A stretch of 64,000 nt of DNA from Otatea glauca (GCA_036346275.1 CM070730.1:41276918-41340917), one strand, 5' to 3'; positions 21,111-32,226 are shown, counted from the stretch's first letter. Program-made: numbers and translations. Notes: generated from the sequence alone by a model not told the origin.

Positions 21111-21207
21111 ATGTATTGAGTGCGATACATATATATATAAAAATACATACATTTGGATATATATATATACATATATGTATTGAGTGCGATACATATATAT
21201 ATATATA
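21111..21207 (+). repeat. TA-rich microsatellite with duplicated 28-bp unit
   Basis: The unit TGTATTGAGTGCGATACATA followed by (TA)n occurs twice, at 21111 and 21176, separated by further TA-rich sequence. Confidence 0.8.
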
Positions 21208-21234
21208 CATTTTTTTTTGTAAAAATGACAGTTA

Positions 21235-21655
21235 AATTCATGGGTTTAATAAACCCACGAATTTAACAGATTAAATTCGTGGGTTTAATAAACCCATTTA
21301 ATTTATCAGATTAAATTTGGGCTAAAAACCCACGAATTTATCAGATTAAATTCGTGGGTTTATTACCCACGAATTTAATCTCATAAATTCGTGGGTTTTT
21401 TAGCCCATTTAATTTAATGTTAAATTCGTGGGTTTATGAAACCCACTAATTTAACTCGTAAACCCAATTAAATTCATGGGCTTAGTAGAAACTCACGAAT
21501 TTAACTTAAATTCGTGGGTACCCACGAATTTAATTAATTAATTTCACGAGTTAAATTCGTGAACTAAATTGACGGTTTGCTCACGAATTTAAATTAAATT
21601 CGTGGGTTTTAGCTTAAATTCGTGGGTTTTTGGCCCACGAATTTTTCCCTGATTC
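21235..21655 (+). repeat. CACTA right subterminal repeat array
   Basis: Roughly twenty copies of AAATTCGTGGGT or its complement fill this stretch, again in both orientations. Variants include ATTCATGGG and ATTTGGGC. The array is longer than the left one, as is common in En/Spm elements. Confidence 0.9.
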
Positions 21656-21663
21656 TTGTAGTG
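21630..21663 (-). repeat. CACTA right terminal inverted repeat
   Basis: On the minus strand it begins CACTACAAGAATCAGGG and matches the left end through AAAAATTCGTGGGCC. AAA at 21664-21666 is the second target duplication. Confidence 0.95.
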
Positions 21664-22027
21664 AAAGCACAAGCTCTCAACATATCCTCTAAAATCTGAT
21701 TTACTCTTTCATCGACCATCCGTCTCATGGATGATATGTCAGATCGAAATTCAAAGTAGTTCCCATTGCTTCATGCAACTTGTTCCAGAATCTTGAGGTA
21801 AATTGGGTACCTCTGTCTGACACAATCTTTTTGGGCACCCCATGCAAACGTACAATCCTTGACATATACAGCTCTGCTAAATGATCTCCTGAGTAGGTGG
21901 TCTTCACCGGGATAAAATGTGCGACCTTGGTCAAACGATCCACAATAACCCAAATAGAATCGTAACCTCTCTGAGTCTTAGGTAAACTAGTGATAAAGTC
22001 CATACCGATTTCCTCCCACTTCCTCAA
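21664..22027 (-). pseudogene. G1 integrase catalytic core
   Basis: The minus strand reads WEEIGMDFITSLPKTQRGYD, the start of the gypsy integrase core with its first catalytic Asp, then VIVDRLTKVAHF and a HGVPKKIVSDRGTQFTSRFW block with the second Asp, and goes on into LNFDLTYHP. A short stretch after that holds LEDMLRACAL and is cut by the CACTA insertion. The core joins viral DNA ends to the target. On its 5' side it is fused to RNase H-linker sequence by a deletion that removed the zinc-binding domain. Confidence 0.9.
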
Positions 22028-22860
22028 GAATCAGTTGCTTCAGCTTCTTTTTATCCGGTACACAAATTCGGCCTTTGAAGAACATGGTTCCCTGCTCATC
22101 TATAGTGAAATCCACTGCCAGGCCTTCGTCTTTCTTGGACTTGATCTTAGTGATTTTCTCATCATCTTTCTGGCCTTCTCTGATCTGATCCTCCAGTGTT
22201 GGTTTTACTTCCAGTGCAGCTATACTTCGTTGCGGAACAACCTCTAGCTTTAACTTTTGAAATTCCTTACATAGCTCTGGTTGATCATCCATTGTTAGCG
22301 TGTTCACGCTATGGCTCTTTCGACTCAGAGCATCTGCTACCACATTGGCTTTTCCAGGGTGGTAATGAATTCCCACATTATAATCCTTAATTAACTCCAG
22401 CCACCTTCGTTGTCTCATATTAAGATCTGCTTGAGTGAAAATGTATTTCAGGCTCTTATGATCAGTATATATCTCACATCTATTTCCTATGAGATAATGA
22501 CGCCATATCTTCAAAGCATGCACTACGGTAGCTAATTCCAAATCATGCGTCGGATAATTTGCTTGATGCGGTCTCAACTGCCTCGACGCATAAGCAACAA
22601 CCTTACCATTCTGCATTAACACGCACCCCAGGCCTTGCTTTGAGGCACCGTAATAAATATCAAATCCATTCGCACATCCGGCAAGATTAAAACGGGGCCG
22701 CCACAAACGCTTCTTCGCCCATAAAACTTTTCTCGCACTCAAGCGCCCATGCAAACTTCTTTCTTTCTTCAACAACTCCGTCATGGGTTTAGCAATCGTC
22801 GAGAATCCTCTATGAACCGACGGTAGTATCCCGCCATTCCCGTAAAACTACGGATCCGAG
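21990..22860 (-). pseudogene. G1 RNase H and linker
   Basis: From about 22680 the minus strand reads an RNase H in one frame: FDIYYGASKQGLGCVLMQ (the family has Asp where this copy has Gly), VVAYASRQLRPHQANYPTHD, LELATVVHALKIWRHYLIG, YTDHKSLKYIFTQADLNMRQ, then GIHYHPGKANVVADALSRK. The linker that follows ends in LKQLILEE, and there it jumps into the integrase core. The Asp-to-Gly change at the first active-site position would inactivate it. Confidence 0.9.
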
Positions 22861-24200
22861 TAATGGACTTGGTTGCTCCCAATGTAACATCAAGGCCCAC
22901 TTTGCTTGGGTCAATCGCAACTCCTTTAGTAGTCATTACATGACCAAGAAATTCAACTTTCTCCTTCCAAAATCACACTTGCCGAACTTAGCATACAAAT
23001 TGATGTTCTCGCACCTCTCTAAAACCATCCTCAAATGTTCCGCATGCTCTTCCTCCGTCTTCGAGAAAACTAAGATATCGCCTATAAAGACCACAACAAA
23101 CTTATCCAAATACTCCATGAAAACCTTATTCATCATGTTCATGAAATATGCAGGGCATTCGTCAATCCAAATGACATTATCGTGAACTCATAGTGTCCAT
23201 ATCGCGTAGAAAACGCAGCCTTAGGCACATCCTCCGCCGGATCTTCAATCGATGGTATCCTCGAATGAAGATCTATTTTGGAGAAAACTCGCTCCTCTTA
23301 ATCGATCAAATAAATCGCCGATCCCGGCAATGGATACTTATTCTTGATCGTTACCTCATTAAGTGCACGATAATCGATGCACATCCTAAGACTTCCATCC
23401 TTCTTACGAACAAACAATACCGGTGTTCCCCACGGTGATGAACTTGGTTTAATTAAACCTTTCTCTTGCAGTTCCTCAATCTGCTTTTTCATTTCCACTA
23501 ACTCATCTGTAGGCATCCGATAAGATCTCTTTGATATCGGTGCTGTCCCTGGTGCTAACTCGATAACAAACTTGATATCGCGGTCTGGTGACAACCCTGG
23601 TAAATCTTCCAGAAACACATACGGGTATTCTCTGACTACTGGCACATCCTCTATGCTGATGGCTTGTACGCTGTTGACCACTAACTGCCCATCACGAACT
23701 GCAGTCGCTTGAAATTCTACCTTGTTGCCACCAGGGCCTTCCAGAGTCACGATCCTTCGGCCACAATCCAAAACAGCCTTATGCTTAGACAGCCAATCCA
23801 TTCCAAGGATAACATTCAGGGATTGTGCATCTAACAAGAAAAGATTTGCTAGAAATTCTATCCCATCCATGAGCAACTTAACTCCCAAGCACCCGAGGCT
23901 AGATATAAGCTCAGATCCTGGGGCTTGGACTAATAGCACACATTTAAGATTCACCACTTTAAACTCATTCTTAGTTGCAAAACTTTGAGAAAAAAACGAA
24001 TGCGAAGCTCCAGAATCAAATAAAATCAGAAGCGGTAATCGAGTTAACCAGAAACTTACCCAGTACGACGTCTGTAGCCTCTTGAGCTCCATCTGCGGTG
24101 ATGTGGTTGATCCTACCACGCGCCGGTTGATTGAGGGATTGCTCCGCCTTGACCGGGCGCACGATTTCCTCCTGAAGCGGTGCCTTGGCAGGTGTTGTTC
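22861..24200 (-). pseudogene. G1 protease and reverse transcriptase
   Basis: From 24119 to 23298 one minus-strand frame reads the protease (LFDSGASHSF, near 24030) and VILGMDWLSKHKAVLDCG, then the RT opening: RDIKFVIELAPGTAPISKR, a KGLIKPSSSPWGTPVLFVRK block and MCIDYRALNEVTIKNKYPLP. A frameshift follows. At about 23060-23080 the active site reads FIGDILVFS in place of FIDDILVYS. Sequence continues through a LYAKFGKCDF-like block. The frame breaks near 23300 and 23150. Protease plus RT in this order fits Ty3/gypsy. The Gly in the catalytic pair and the frame breaks show that it is dead. Confidence 0.9.
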
Positions 24201-25225
24201 CCAAATTAAAACGAACTGGTGTGATGCCTCCTCTCTGTGGACACCTATTAGAGAAGTGTCCCGCTCATTGCATGTATAGCATCTCTTATTTGCGTATCAT
24301 CGACTTCCTCCGGTGCATTATCGCCTGTCAAGGCCTCGAAAGTTACGATTAGCGTGGGTTCTTTGTCTTATTCACGGTGGCGGTTGAATCGCAAACCGCC
24401 GTGGTGACATCCTCAAGCGTAGGTGGTTTGGATGTCCACCCTGATTAGTCATCAAGCGCTTAGGGTTTTCACCCAACTCCTTGCGCTTATCCTCCAAAAT
24501 CAAAGCCTTATTAACTAGCTCCTAAAAATGCGGAAAATTGTGGGTGATCACCCCACTGCGATCTCAATTCAGTCCCTTCATGAAACGAGATCGCTTAGCT
24601 TTATCTGTCGCTACATCTTCGTGGGCATAGCGAGCTAACTGGTAAACTTATTCGATACTCGCCATCGGTCGACCTCCTTGATTCAGAGCCCTGAATCCTT
24701 CCTTTTTAAGGTCCATCATTCCTTCTGGGACATGATATTGGCGGAAAGTGGTAGTAAACTCATCCCAGGTGATCTCCTGTGGGGCTTCATGTGCAGCACA
24801 GTAATTCTCCCACCATTCGGCGGCGGTTCCTTCCAATTGGTGAGAGGCGTAGAGCACCTTCTCATTGCCCTCGCATTGAGTGATATGCAACTTCTTCTCA
24901 ATAGTCCTTAGCTACCATCGGCTTCCAAAGGATTAACATTCCCAAAGAAAGGTTGGCGGCCGAGTCCTCATGAAATCGACAGCTTGAGAAAGACCGAGGC
25001 CCACCGTTGTTCCGTTCACTTGGTTGTTGTTATTTGCGCCACGTTAGTCATCCGTTGCATTTGTTGCATCATGGTCCGCATTAGTTGAGTCTCAGGCGGC
25101 AGAAATGCTCCCAAATTCTGCATATCTACTGGCGGTGGTGGTTGAGGGTTGCCTCCATCATTGGGGTTGTCATTCTGGCGCAATCCACTTCCCGAAGCAC
25201 CGTTGGTTCCACGAGTGTTCACCAT
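24201..25225 (-). pseudogene. G1 gag
   Basis: The start is chosen at the ATG ending at 25225, because copy C has the same MVNTR opening (38639) and both follow the accessory ORF by about 280 bases. The reading holds DMQNLGAFLPPETQLMRTMM near 25110, the conserved EKVLYASHQLEGTAAEWWEN at 24830 and an ITWDEFTTTFRQYHVPEG block, then a QLARYAHEDVATDK-like block around 24620. Near 24290 a CYTCNERG.F zinc knuckle is spoilt by a single-base loss. Gag forms the particle and the knuckle binds RNA. Several frameshifts occur between 24900 and 24300. Confidence 0.85.
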
Positions 25226-25504
25226 CTGCTGATTACCTCTTGGGTTAGGAAAGGTAGAAGTAGCATAGATAAGATGCAAGAATTCCTAGGGCGGGGAAAA
25301 TAAGTTTAACCCAACTAAAATAATTCTTTATTTATTCTTGGTATGGCTGCTTATAAAAGCCTACAAGCTTTGCAGCACATACTGCACACTTAGCATTACA
25401 AAGAAGCAACTAAACATGGAACCTTAACGTCTACTAAAAGGTAAAGACTAATCTTAAAGACGCGACTCAACACTCGAGTCTCAACATAACTCCAAGACTG
25501 ACTC

Positions 25505-26228
25505 TCACTCATCCAGCCACACTGGCTGAGACTGATCCGGTGCATACACCGGCGGGTGGGTGGCATAGGAGCGAACCTATCCTCGATGACCCATCGCTGG
25601 CTCCTCAAAGAACAACAGGTCAAGACTCTCCTCTGTCTACCACTCTCCTCCGATCCTCCTGACTCCTCACCGCTCCCGAGCTCCTCGGGTCACGCGCCCA
25701 ACTCGCCCTCAACCCCTCCGTGTTCCGGAGAATGCAAAGACGAGTCTCCTCAAGCTCCCGCTCCGTCACTCTGAGTACCTCGTACACTGTCTCCAACTCC
25801 TGAGTAGTTTCCCTCATATGCTCCTCCTGGGCGATAGTGAACTCAGCAAGATGTACTGCGGTAGCACACTCATCCTCCACGATACGTCGGCGTCGGCATG
25901 CTTGCACATCAGGGTGAAGTCGAAACACTGAGTCGTGAAGCTCGTCGGTGTAGTCGCGACAGACACGGCGAAGAGCAAGTCGGGCAACCTCCTGAATCGC
26001 AACCTCGTACGAGAACCTTCTGGCGGAGATGTTGATTGGCCTGCTAGCTTCCTCGTTCTCCCGAGCGTAGATGATCACCTTGCAAACAAATCCTCGGTGA
26101 ACACCATTAACGGTCCAGCTGCCTCCTCGGTAAAGCAGATGATAGAAGCCTCCAAGCATCTAAAGAACCCTCCACAGCTCCATGGCGTAGCCACCTGCTG
26201 ACTCCTCAAAGGTCGGAACGATCGGCAT
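25505..26228 (-). pseudogene. G1 accessory ORF of unknown function
   Basis: I do not recognise this family. It lies between primer site and gag and has relatives in A and C. The ATG ending at 26228 is chosen because all three copies start MPI there, just after an AG. Residues 1-110 look globular: GGYAMELWRVL, then a UAG at codon 23, MLGGFYHLLYRGGSWTVNGV, HRGFVCKVIIYAREN, then FSYEVAIQEVARLALRRVCR. About residues 125-200 are charged and helix-like (EEHMRETTQELETVYEVLR). The end reads DRFAPMPP..., VYAPDQSQP and W-L-D-E in a shifted frame. From 26159 to 25620 the frame is open. What it does cannot be inferred from the sequence. Confidence 0.8.
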
Positions 26229-26424
26229 CTGCTTCACAAGAACTTTGAATAAGTTCTCCACCCGAAACGACAAGTAAACGGTAAATTCAGCAAAGGCGAG
26301 AAGTAAAGAATGAGATGAGTCGAGAGTGTTTTGTTAGTCAAATTTAAATTTTCCTTTAGAAAATAGTTTTGGACACAACCTGGACACCTCCATGCTATCT
26401 AGGGCCAAAACCTACAGTCAGTAT

Positions 26425-26436
26425 GCTCTGATACCA
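26425..26436 (-). promoter_or_regulatory. G1 primer binding site (tRNA-iMet)
   Basis: The minus strand reads TGGTATCAGAGC four bases after the 5' LTR. The same site is used in A, B and C. Confidence 0.93.
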
Positions 26437-27975
26437 CCTCTGTAAGGACCCGAATCCACTTATTCGAACCCACTGTATTTACCACACTAGTCCCAGGATC
26501 AACGCTAGTGCACACAGCTCAACATCGGTACATATCACATCATACTCAATGATATTAAAAATAATAATTCATTTATTGATATAGCTAAGTGTACGATCTT
26601 ATGACCGATTTACATTATTAAGCCACGCAGGGCAAGACTGGAAATATAACCTAATGATTAAGCAGCGGAAAGTAGAAAACGTAGATAGCTCATCAGTTCA
26701 CCACAGGCAACCGACAAGGCTCGGACCCTAATGACTCGCGTTCTCTTGCAACTCCTCCTCCAACACAGGTGTAGATTCTTCAATTGTTGATTTTCATTGT
26801 TGGCAAGGGTGAGTACTTAAAGCACTCAACAAGTTGTGCACAGAATGCAATTCTATGTAACTATATGTAAGGCTTATTCCAATGGATAGGTTATCATGGC
26901 TATTTTGCAATAAGCAGCATTTATGAACAAATACAATAAATAGATTGTAAACACTGTAAAACAAATAACAATAAATAGATTCAGCATTTCTGAAGTAAAC
27001 CAAGTTTCCAATTCTAAGTCAAATTCCATCTTTCACATGGCATTCCGCCATCCCAACCAAGTTGTCCAGCTTAATTAAGCTAACCCTTAATCAGAATTCC
27101 CGAGCATTGCTCAATACCGCGAGCACGGCTATCCGAATAGTTTCACACTCGCAGAGGTTATGCACTTTACCCACGCGATACAACCAAACACCACCAAGGC
27201 GAGTGATTATAACAAAGCCTTTACAATGCGCTGGCTTAACCCGGCACCACCCGCTAAGGTTTCAACACCGTGGACTGGTTACCACATCCAGGGCCCCTCT
27301 TGCGCCATGTGAATTACTCCATAACTCGAACTCACACCCACCAAGATAGTACCAAAGCTAAGACATTGCAAATTAATCACTAGGTGGCCCATACCGTATA
27401 TGTGGTTGCATGATTGACTCAGTCAAAGGCTTACAAGGTTAAGTTCTTAGAGTGATCAAGGCAATACATCCACATACCCTCCGCCCATCGGCCCACCTTG
27501 GCATACTCGCCCTTGTCACTTGCCCCAATCTAAGTGAATATCACCCAAGTTGATTACAAGCACCACGTGCCATCAACAATTCAACATCGCTATGCGTGAC
27601 ATGACTCGCCACAAGAACTCAATCTCATCGTGTGATCCCACATGACACACAAGTTCATAACATCGCTCCATATTCCATTAGTCAAGATTAATTATCAATG
27701 ATTCAATCACATGTGATGACGTGGCATGGCTAAGCAACTAATATCGTCTAACCATCCTGTGTTGATTATCATTACTAACCAACTATAATGAACCAATCTA
27801 GGGTGACAATAGATTATGGCATACAATGACAAGGTAGGGTATAGATCAAATTGGTATAATAGCTAAGTCCCAATTTAATTTGAAACAATTGTATACTTGA
27901 AATAATATGCAATAGGGTAAAACAAATATAGCAATTTTATAAACATGGGTTCAACATGATCAAAGCACAACTTGC

Positions 27976-28056
27976 CTTGGAATAGGTCCTGATCTTGATC
28001 TGGAGCTTGCTCTTGAGTTGCTGGATCTTCCTTCGAAGCGTCGCACAATTCAACGT
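27976..28056 (-). other. LTR acidic reading segment (G1 copy, 81 nt)
   Basis: It is preceded by CGTGTAG and followed by AAG/GCAAGT on the minus strand. It reads DVELCDASKEDPATQEQ and then PDQDQDLFQG, without a stop. Confidence 0.55.
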
Positions 28057-28900
28057 CTACGTGTACCGAAGGACCAAATTGAAACCATGAACTGAGTCCA
28101 TAGATCTCAATTTTACGAATTTTTAGAAATTTGAATCACTCAAATCCGAGTTAAGATGCAAAAGTTATAGCCTTTGGAAGTTTTGAATAAATACTGAAAT
28201 TACAGAAATTAGAAAATCAGAATTAACAGAATTATTTTTAAATTGAAAAACCGAGTTACTGCGTCACGCTGACGTCAGCCCTGATGCCAGCCAATCACAC
28301 GGCAACACGTGCCGCGGTCCATGGACTCGGTTCATGGTTTCAATTTGGTCCACCGTGGACCCGGTCCATGCGGTGTTGGTTCACTGATGTGGGGGTCCCA
28401 CGCCTTGGCTGACTCGGTGCCACGGCGACATCCACGCAACACGCCACACCAGCGATCGAGTCCACGCGGCCGACACATGGCGACAGAGCATCTATCCACG
28501 TCGACAGCGATGGCGCAGGGCCCTAGGGTCGTCGGCGGTGAGGACGGAGGGTACCTACAGAAGCGTCTTGCCGCCGCGGATCTGATGACGCGATCGGTTT
28601 CTCCTCTGGTGCACTGGAATGACGGCGGCGAGGTTCTATTCTTCGGCGGCGAAGTCCTCCCCGCGGATCTCCCTCTCCGACGAGCTTCTGGCGAAACAAC
28701 CGCGCGCACAAGATGCTCTAGACAACGACGAAGCAGATGTGTCTAGTTCCAGGCTTCACGATGGCTTGATGGCGGCGAATCGTCAACTTCCACTCGCGGC
28801 GGCGCTGGGCAAACTTCTAGGGATTTTGACGAAACGGTGCTCAATCTACGAAATCTACCGTGGGGATTTGGTTTGCGAACTCAAGGCGACCCCGAGGCGC

Positions 28901-28910
28901 TCCTCTTATA
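28901..28910 (-). promoter_or_regulatory. G1 LTR TATA box
   Basis: TATAAGAGGA on the minus strand lies about 511 bp from the LTR start, in line with the TATA boxes of the other LTRs. Confidence 0.6.
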
Positions 28911-29421
28911 GCCGCGCTAACCTTCTCCGTTGCCGATTCGGACCTAGAGTTCATGGCGGCTACGGCCCGGACGCGATCCCGAATCTGTTGCGAAGACGAT
29001 GACACAGCTCCACGCGATGATGATCGGACGGTCACGAAACACTCCGGATGCTGCACGATCTTATTCGTCCACGCGCTTCCCCAACGGCCCCGATCTGAAG
29101 AAGTCCCGAACCGGTACGTCTTGATCCCCACCGTGCGATCTCAATCTGACGGTCCACAGCCCTTTCAGCTACGGGCTGACGGTGCAAGCACTGGGCCGCA
29201 CCAAGATGGGCTCTACGTGCATAGTATTGGGCTCCGACCCAATACTGTTCACTGGATTAAAAACAGGTTTTTGATTTAAAATAATTACTGAAATAGTTTT
29301 AACAAAAGGTCAATATTCTAAACTTAAAGATTATTCAAAAAAATCCAAATAAATTCCAGAAAAACATAAAATGCACAAATGACAATAAAATAAAATTTAG
29401 ACGAATTTTTGGGTTGTTACA

Positions 29422-29985
29422 ATGGGCAGAGAAGAGGTGAGGGTGAGGGTGAGGGGAGAGGAGAGGGGAGTGGCTACTAGTGGGGTCTTCGGCCGGTGAG
29501 GCGCAGTGCCAGTGACGGTGTTACGACATTTCATCGAACGCATCGTTAGCGCACTGTAGCTTCACTAAAAATGTCGCAAATTTTGGTTGGGGCAGTTGGG
29601 GGTAGCTCAAAAGTAGGTCTAGACATTCTGAAAATTTTTGAGAAAATTTATAAAGATAGAAAACTGAATGTAGTTTTCATTTTCTTGGTTTTACTTGATT
29701 CTCTATTATGGTTTTTGAGATAAAATTCCTAGAACTTTTTTTTTGAAACTATTTTTGAATTTTTAGGGCACATAAATGCTTTGAAAAAATTATGAAAAAA
29801 TTATATTTGTTCATAACAATTTCTTTATTATTTTATAAAATTGTTTTCTAGGTTGGGTTATTTGAAGTTTTTATGAGGTTCATTTGAATGTGTTCAATGG
29901 GTGATAAAGGACATTAAATGCAACAAAATAAAACCTAAAAAACAATTAATTCCAGAAGTAAACCCAAATGTACAGTAGAAGCATA
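29422..29985. other. spacer between the two transposon stacks
   Basis: This non-LTR sequence begins with a GAGGTGAGGGTGAGGGTGAG purine-rich tract, then AT-rich intron-like DNA. I see no conserved coding motif. It probably belongs to the same old DNA transposon as the protein remnant to its right. Confidence 0.5.
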
Positions 29986-29989
29986 CTAA

Positions 29990-30515
29990 ACCACTTTATT
30001 TCATTTTATCAATTTCTTTGCATGCTACATTCATGATGGTCAATGTTGACGGTGTACATGATAGTTTCAAAACCATCACACTACAGATGCCCCCAAACGA
30101 CAAGATCGTGACACTGCGGAATGCCATTGGCACATTTATCCAATGGCCTACCAGTGACATCTCCCTGGATGCCCATCCTGCATCACCAGAAGTACCCCAA
30201 CTACCTGAGTCACCTGCTGCACCTTAGCAGGCCACCAAATCAGCTATCGTCCCCCTGCATCACAGGACTTTTAGTGGGTTGCTGCCCACTCGTCTCCCGT
30301 GAAGACTCCCTATAGTAGAAAGCAAGGCAAGGGCAAATCAAAATAGATCACGAAGGCTCTGGACTATTCGATTGCTCTGTTGGCCTGGTTATACAAGATA
30401 GGAGAGCCTTTATTAATGAGAGATCGCCTAAAAAACCATTCATGGCTTGCATTAGATTGCATGCTTGGTACAAGGAACAAGCTAATAAGCCAGTGCGAGA
30501 ACACATAACGAGTAT
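29990..30515 (+). pseudogene. CACTA-type transposon protein remnant
   Basis: From 30024 the plus strand reads a MMVNVDGVHDSF block, a LQMPPNDKIVTLRNAIGTF block and IQWPTSDI. I recall this as a domain (DUF8039-like) found in plant En/Spm-type transposon proteins. After a stop at 30226, further pieces (PYSRKQGKGKSK, then a MACIRLHAWYKEQANKP-like frame or an LDYSIALLAWLYKIGEPLL frame) appear to be the same protein in shifted frames. The last bases (ATCAC, 30514-30518) adjoin element A's LTR. No terminal CACTA motifs are visible, because G1 and A bound the fragment on both sides. Confidence 0.5.
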
Positions 30516-30518
30516 CAC

Positions 30519-30917
30519 TGTAACATCCCAAAATTTGCCCATATTATTGTTTTATTGATTTTTATGCATCTTGTGAATTTTTGGAATTTATTGGATTTTT
30601 TGGAATTTATTTGAATTTATTTTGAAATATGTATTTTGGCCTTTTTGAGAAAACTAATTAAATATATCCAAAGTTTATATAAAGTTTTGCCAAAAATATT
30701 TTATTTGACTTCAGAATGTCTCAAAGTAGTTATGATAATTTTCATGGATTTTTCCTGATATTTTTATTGCCTAAAACCAATTAATCGAATTATTGTATTT
30801 ATTTTAATTGAAAAATCGGTGAAAAACCAAGGTTCTTGTGGGCCGTTCTTTGAAGCCGTGCAGTCGTCCGTTGGATTCTCTTCGAACAGCTAGTTTTGTG
30901 CCGCGTGTGAGGATTCG
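30519..30917 (+). repeat. A 5' LTR, first segment
   Basis: It starts TGTAACATCCC and is AT-rich until about 30830, where it turns GC-richer (GCCGTGCAGTCGTCCGTTGG). It stops at ATTCG, where B is inserted. With the second segment the LTR is about 3,185 bp. Confidence 0.92.
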
Positions 30918-31378
30918 TGTAACATCCCAAAATTTGAGATTTGGAATGTTTGAATTAAAAAAATAAACCATTTGCATTTTCTTGAATTAATTCCAACTTA
31001 ATTTGAATTTTCCATTAAAGAAAGGAATTTTTCTGTATTTTTGGGGATTTTTCTGAATTTATTTGCTATTTATTTGAATTTATTCGCTTTTATTTGAATT
31101 TCTGGATTTTTCTTAAATCAGAAAATGAATTTTATTTCAAAAAGTCCATTTGGGCCGAATCTCCTCTCGCCCAAAGAAATTCGTCAGACGCGCTTCACCG
31201 CTTGGCTTCGCCCGCCCGCTCCGCTCGGCCCACCTCTCGAAAAAGCAATTACCGATGCGCGACACGCTGCAGGGCCACGATGCGCACCACGCCGCTGCGT
31301 GCGCGCAAACCCTAACCCTAGCCGCCGCCAGAGTGCCGCCGCGACGACGCTGCTCGGACTCGGTCGGCACGCCCGGGC

Positions 31379-31384
31379 TATAAA
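31379..31384 (+). promoter_or_regulatory. B 5' LTR TATA box
   Basis: GGGCTATAAAGCC occurs 461 bp into the LTR and is kept in the 3' LTR at 51259. Confidence 0.7.
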
Positions 31385-31920
31385 GCCGCGGCCGCGCGCC
31401 CCGAGGATCCTCGCGCGCCGCTTTTGCCCGCTTCGCCGCCGAGACGCCGCTGTTACGCGACGAAGCTCGCTGCTCCGCCGCCGCCGCCGGTTTTTCCGCC
31501 GCCGCCGCCCGGTTTGTTCGCCGCTGCTTGCTCGCCCGAGACCGCCGCGTCGCTCGCCCGCAGACGCTTTGTCTTCCGCCCAACCGCCCTCTCCGCCGCT
31601 GTCGGTTTTTTTCCTCGCCCGTGAAGCCCGTACCACCGCCATTGCCGATCGCCAATGACCGCGCCCGCCGTCCGATCTTCTACGGACGCCACGATCGCGC
31701 CAGTGTCACCCTCGCCGCAGATCGCTTCGCCGCTCGATCGTGGCGAAGGTTTGATACGCGACGTGTGGCTCGCCCACGCCGCTTATGTCCGAGCCGCCAG
31801 GCGCCGAGTCGGGCCACGTCACCACTCAGCGTCATATAGGCTACCCGGCGCCGGTGCACGGTGAACCGAGCTCAGGCCAGGACCGAGTCCACCGAGAGCC
31901 TACCGACGTCGCGATTGCGC

Positions 31921-31926
31921 AATAAA
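31921..31926 (+). terminator. B 5' LTR poly(A) signal
   Basis: AATAAA follows GATTGCGC. It lies about 540 bp after the TATA box and would mark the end of R. Confidence 0.5.
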
Positions 31927-32163
31927 TCCTTTTTCCGTACAAAAATAAATCCAGAAATTCTGAATTTCCGATTTTCAGCCTTTTTCTCTGATTTAATTTT
32001 CCAGAAGCCCGTTCTCGCTCATACGAACTCCGATTGAGGCGATTCAAGTTTCTAAATTTTTCTAAAATCAAGATATATCTTCAAGAGCCATTTATTTTTG
32101 GTTTTGAGCTTGTTTGAGTCTCTGTTTTGTATATATTTGGTTTCGTTGCTTCTTTTCCGGTAG

Positions 32164-32226
32164 ACGCTAATTCCGAGGGAGCGAACGAAGACTTTGAAGA
32201 CCAAGATTCAGCACTAGATCAGCAAG
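32164..32226 (+). other. LTR acidic reading segment (B 5' copy, 63 nt)
   Basis: It is flanked by CCGGTAG and AAG/GCAAGT. It encodes a 21-residue acidic, Gln-containing stretch in the same frame as the F copy. Confidence 0.55.

Larger units (their letters stand above)
19126..21234. other. CACTA 3' noncoding region
   Basis: This is AT-rich sequence without a convincing coding frame. It holds a direct duplication of about 290 bp (annotated separately), a TA-rich microsatellite, and a short GC-richer segment at 20455-20570 (AACCCCGAGG...) with reading too short to assign. Confidence 0.5.
7943..21663 (+). mobile_element. CACTA (En/Spm) DNA transposon
   Basis: The ends are inverted repeats: the left starts CACTACAAGAAACAG and the right, on the minus strand, starts CACTACAAGAATCAG, with the match continuing through AAAAATTCGTGGGCC. 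Both are flanked by the 3-bp duplication AAA, as CACTA transposases produce. Inside are subterminal repeats at both ends, a TNP2-type transposase gene, a second gene of the En/Spm TNPA-like type and a noncoding 3' region with an internal duplication. It is inserted in the integrase of gypsy G1. A gypsy derivative (F) of 3,161 bp lies in the transposase gene, so the original CACTA was about 10.6 kb. Frameshifts show that this copy does not encode its own transposase. Confidence 0.97.
7447..29421 (-). mobile_element. Ty3/gypsy chromovirus G1 (host of CACTA and copia), 3' end beyond window
   Basis: G1 reads on the minus strand from its 5' LTR (26441-29421) through primer site, accessory ORF, gag, protease, RT, RNase H and integrase, and continues left of the copia insertion outside the window. 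Integrase after RNase H is the gypsy order. The CACTA element interrupts it at 7943-21663. When the CACTA and one AAA are set aside, the integrase frame and spacing match the same site in copy C (around 42375-42400), which confirms the insertion. Its LTR and accessory ORF are the closest relatives of element A's in this window, so G1 and A are one family in opposite orientation. Confidence 0.93.
26441..29421 (-). repeat. G1 5' LTR (2,981 bp)
   Basis: On the minus strand it begins TGTAACAACCCAAAAATTCG and ends CGGGTCCTTACA, abutting the primer site. In transcription order it has a TATA box (28910-28901), a GC-rich part, a GCTGACGTCAGC palindrome near 28272, the acidic reading segment (28056-27976), a palindrome CTATTCGGATAG-like (27140-27129) and hairpin arms at 26511-26505 and 26490-26485. 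Alignment by eye to A's LTR is close over the last 700 bases, more so than to B or C. Confidence 0.92.

Noticed and set aside
31125..31839. Arg-rich open frames of 60-177 codons in the B 5' LTR
   Set aside because: They lie in the GC-rich R region, overlap in many frames and are not kept in the 3' LTR copy in the same frame.
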